41,201 bases of DNA from NCBI GenBank assembly GCA_934202505.1, contig CAKPXW010000002.1, positions 1 to 41,201 of the forward strand, read 5' to 3'. The DNA is from an uncultured Bacilli bacterium. GTDB taxonomy: Bacteria; Bacillota_I; Bacilli_A; RFN20; CAG-631. Position numbers and translations under genes: made by a program. Below the pieces are notes generated by a model that saw nothing but the letters and a program-made list of their open reading frames with translations, was not told where the DNA came from and did no database searches. This document shows, one piece after another, positions 39,031 through 41,201 of the stretch; within the stretch, counting starts at the first letter, position 1, and the number at the start of each line of letters is the position of its first letter.

Positions 39031-41201
39031 ATGGTATTAGTTGATATGTTTGAAAATGAAGACACTTTTGTCCAAATTTATGAAAGAAGAATAATTCAAA
39101 AATATGGTCGTTCAGTAGAAAAAGCACATCGTTTTGAAAAATATGATGTCCTTGGAGGAATGATTAGAGATTATGCTTCTATGTTTTGGAAAGAAAGTAA
39201 AGATAAAATAGATAAATCAGAGCAAAGACAAATGGTTTATTTCTCAATGGAATTTTTACTTGGAAGAATGATGAGAAATAATCTTCTAAACCTTGGTGTT
39301 TTTGATGTTGCTAAAAATGGTCTTGCAAGACTTAATATTGATATTGAAGACTTAATCAATATTGAACATGATGCTGGTCTTGGCAATGGCGGACTTGGGC
39401 GACTTGCTGCTTGTTTTATGGATTCTCTTGCTTCATTACAACTTCCAGGTCATGGAAATACTATTCGTTATAAATATGGCTTTTTTAGACAAAAAATATT
39501 AAACAATAAACAAATCGAAATTCCTGATAATTGGCTTGAAATTTGCTATCCTTTTGAAATTAGAAAACCTAAGCATGCCATTACTGTAAAATTTTATGGT
39601 AATGTTGTTTCTCGTCAATTTGGTAATGATGGTCGTTTTGTTTTTGAACTTGAAAATGCTGAATGTGTAAAAGCTGTTCCATATGATATGCCTATGATAG
39701 GTTATGGTGGAAAAGTTGTAAATACTTTAAGATGTTGGTCAGCAGAACCAGATATAGAAGCTTTGCCAAAGCATAAAGATTTTGGAACTTATCTTCAAGA
39801 ATGTGATGAAATATCTCAATCTTTATATCCTGATGATTCTACTGAACATGGAAAATTATTGCGTTTAAAGCAACAATATTTCTTTGTTTGTGCAGGAATT
39901 AAAGCTCAAGTTAAAGCGCATCTTCGAAAATATAAAACTATTCATAACATTCATGAAAAACTTGTATTTCAATTAAATGATACTCATCCTGCCATTGCTG
40001 TTGCAGAAATGATGCGTATCTTGTTAGATGAATTTTTCTTAGAATGGGATGAAGCTTGGAAAATTACTTCATCTATGATGGCTTATACAAATCATACAAT
40101 CTTATCTGAAGCTTTAGAAAAATGGCCAGTTGCCTATATTAGAACTTTACTTCCACGTATATATATGATTATCGAAGAAATTAATCGTCGTTTTATTATT
40201 TTTGCAAGAAATGAAGGCGTTGATGACTTAAAAATTCAAAAAATGATGATTATTCGTGATGGACAAGTTCATATGGCAAATCTTGCTATTATTGGTTCTT
40301 ATAGCGTAAATGGTGTGGCTGCACTTCATACGGAAATTTTAAAGACTCAAGAAATGAGTGAATTTAATGCTTTATATCCAAATAAATTCAACAATAAAAC
40401 TAATGGTGTAACTCATAGAAGATGGTTAGCTTATAGTAACCCTCAACTTTTAGCTTTTTTAAATAAACATTGTAATGGAAATATTATTGAAAATATTAAT
40501 TTATTAGAAAATTTAATGGAGAAAGTTGATGATATAAATGTTCAAGATGAATTCTTAAACATCAAGAAAGAAAGAAAACAAATACTTGCTAATTTCATTA
40601 AAGAAAGAAATGATATTGATATAGATATTAATTCCATTTTTGATGTACAAGTAAAAAGATTACACGCATATAAAAGACAAATGTTAAATTGTATGCATAT
40701 TATTTATTTATATCAACAATTAAAAACTAATCCAGATTTTAAAATGTATCCTCGTACATTTATTTTTGGAGCTAAAGCAGCACCTGCTTATTATTTTGCT
40801 AAAAAAGTTATTGAATTAATTAATTGTATGGCTAATAAAATTAATAATGATGAAACTGTTAATCAATATTTAAAAGTAGTATTTATTGAAAACTATGATG
40901 TTTCTTCTTCAGAAATCATTGTACCTGGTACTGATGTAAGTGAACAAATTTCTCTTGCTGGAAAAGAAGCCAGTGGAACTGGTAATATGAAATTTATGGC
41001 TAATGGTGCTATTACTTTAGGTACTCTTGATGGGGCTAATGTGGAAATTGCTGAACTTGTTGGTGATGAAAATATTGCAATATTTGGATTAAGAGCTAAT
41101 GAAGTTAACAATTTAAAACAACAAAATACATATTCTTCATTAAGTGTTTATGGTTCTAATCCTATTATTAGAAACATCATAAATTCTTTGCAAGATGGTA
41201 C
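39031..41201 (+). CDS. glgP: glycogen/maltodextrin phosphorylase, 3' end outside the window
   Basis: GlgP releases glucose-1-phosphate from glycogen with pyridoxal phosphate. 723 codons are open from ATG 39031 (AGGAG at 39019) to the window end; the family has about 750-830 residues, so only the C-terminal part is missing. Landmarks are QRQMVYFSMEFLLGRMMRNN, HDAGLGNGGLGRLAACF near residue 115, FQLNDTHPAIAVAEMMR, GVTHRRWL, FDVQVKRLHAYKRQ and the PLP-lysine block EASGTGNMKFMANGAI near 650. It follows glgB by 10 bases in one operon. Biosynthetic genes (glgC, glgA) would be expected further downstream. Confidence 0.95.
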   Translation, partial: MVLVDMFENEDTFVQIYERRIIQKYGRSVEKAHRFEKYDVLGGMIRDYASMFWKESKDKIDKSEQRQMVYFSMEFLLGRMMRNNLLNLGVFDVAKNGLARLNIDIEDLINIEHDAGLGNGGLGRLAACFMDSLASLQLPGHGNTIRYKYGFFRQKILNNKQIEIPDNWLEICYPFEIRKPKHAITVKFYGNVVSRQFGNDGRFVFELENAECVKAVPYDMPMIGYGGKVVNTLRCWSAEPDIEALPKHKDFGTYLQECDEISQSLYPDDSTEHGKLLRLKQQYFFVCAGIKAQVKAHLRKYKTIHNIHEKLVFQLNDTHPAIAVAEMMRILLDEFFLEWDEAWKITSSMMAYTNHTILSEALEKWPVAYIRTLLPRIYMIIEEINRRFIIFARNEGVDDLKIQKMMIIRDGQVHMANLAIIGSYSVNGVAALHTEILKTQEMSEFNALYPNKFNNKTNGVTHRRWLAYSNPQLLAFLNKHCNGNIIENINLLENLMEKVDDINVQDEFLNIKKERKQILANFIKERNDIDIDINSIFDVQVKRLHAYKRQMLNCMHIIYLYQQLKTNPDFKMYPRTFIFGAKAAPAYYFAKKVIELINCMANKINNDETVNQYLKVVFIENYDVSSSEIIVPGTDVSEQISLAGKEASGTGNMKFMANGAITLGTLDGANVEIAELVGDENIAIFGLRANEVNNLKQQNTYSSLSVYGSNPIIRNIINSLQDG

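Noticed and set aside
1..41201. Mycoplasma-type code (UGA as tryptophan)
   Set aside because: Intact conserved genes end with TGA, tryptophan codons are TGG and the tRNA-Trp present has anticodon CCA.

Overview
The window is very A+T-rich and reads with the standard bacterial code: several genes end in TGA (TetR, rmuC, the M64 protein) and tryptophan is encoded by TGG, matching the tRNA-Trp(CCA) present here. Strong AGGAGG ribosome binding sites, lipoprotein signals, ECF-type transport, CadC/SmtB-type and MerR-type regulation and a glycogen operon suggest an uncultured low-GC Bacillota/Mycoplasmatota-like gut bacterium (Erysipelotrichia, RF39 or Acholeplasma neighbourhood). This placement is an inference.

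Layout. 1-1817 (minus): tldD and the start of its partner tldE/pmbA. 1926-5659: secreted endonuclease I lipoprotein followed by a GHL10-type glycosidase. 5771-8763: M3-type peptidase lipoprotein, Sfp-type phosphopantetheinyl transferase and free-methionine-R-sulfoxide reductase in one tight operon, meeting TspO and a hypothetical gene on the minus strand. 9776-9849: tRNA-Trp. 9848-13690: a roughly 3.8 kb cassette bounded by two copies of the same terminator-like sequence. It holds a Schlafen/AlbA-type ATPase regulator, a short pyrophosphatase, a GyrI-like protein and an XRE/zinc-ribbon membrane protein. This is the most unusual part of the window: it carries two different short-period iterated arrays (20 bp and 21 bp), a palindrome spanning the regulator's promoter, and a 10-bp motif shared by the regulator's leader and its own coding sequence. 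13807-18948: a small lipoprotein, a gene-free stretch, and a G+C-richer 1348-residue M64 surface metallopeptidase that looks acquired.

19038-24377: cytidine deaminase-like gene, a deletion scar fusing two broken genes, TetR, rmuC, and an arsR/HMA/P1B-ATPase zinc-cadmium resistance set with a shared operator-like element. 24429-28178: a MATE exporter divergent from a Fe-S aldo/keto reductase, ECF S-component and DUF1893 operon with a MerR-type promoter. 28216-30382 (minus): two CobW-family GTPases, one with a long His/Cys/acidic repeat. 30678-32695: a four-repeat DUF1508 protein, a small hypothetical and a YiiX/NlpC-like cysteine hydrolase. 32748-41201: carbohydrate region with a GH13 alpha-glucosidase (minus), divergent from DUF4127, an alkaline-phosphatase-superfamily protein, glgB and a glgP that runs off the window.

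Together the genes suggest a fermentative host-associated cell that stores glycogen, secretes nuclease and peptidases to scavenge nutrients, and manages zinc or cadmium by export and by CobW-type chaperones. Coordinates include the stop codon. Starts were moved to the codon with the best ribosome binding site where this differed from the longest reading frame.
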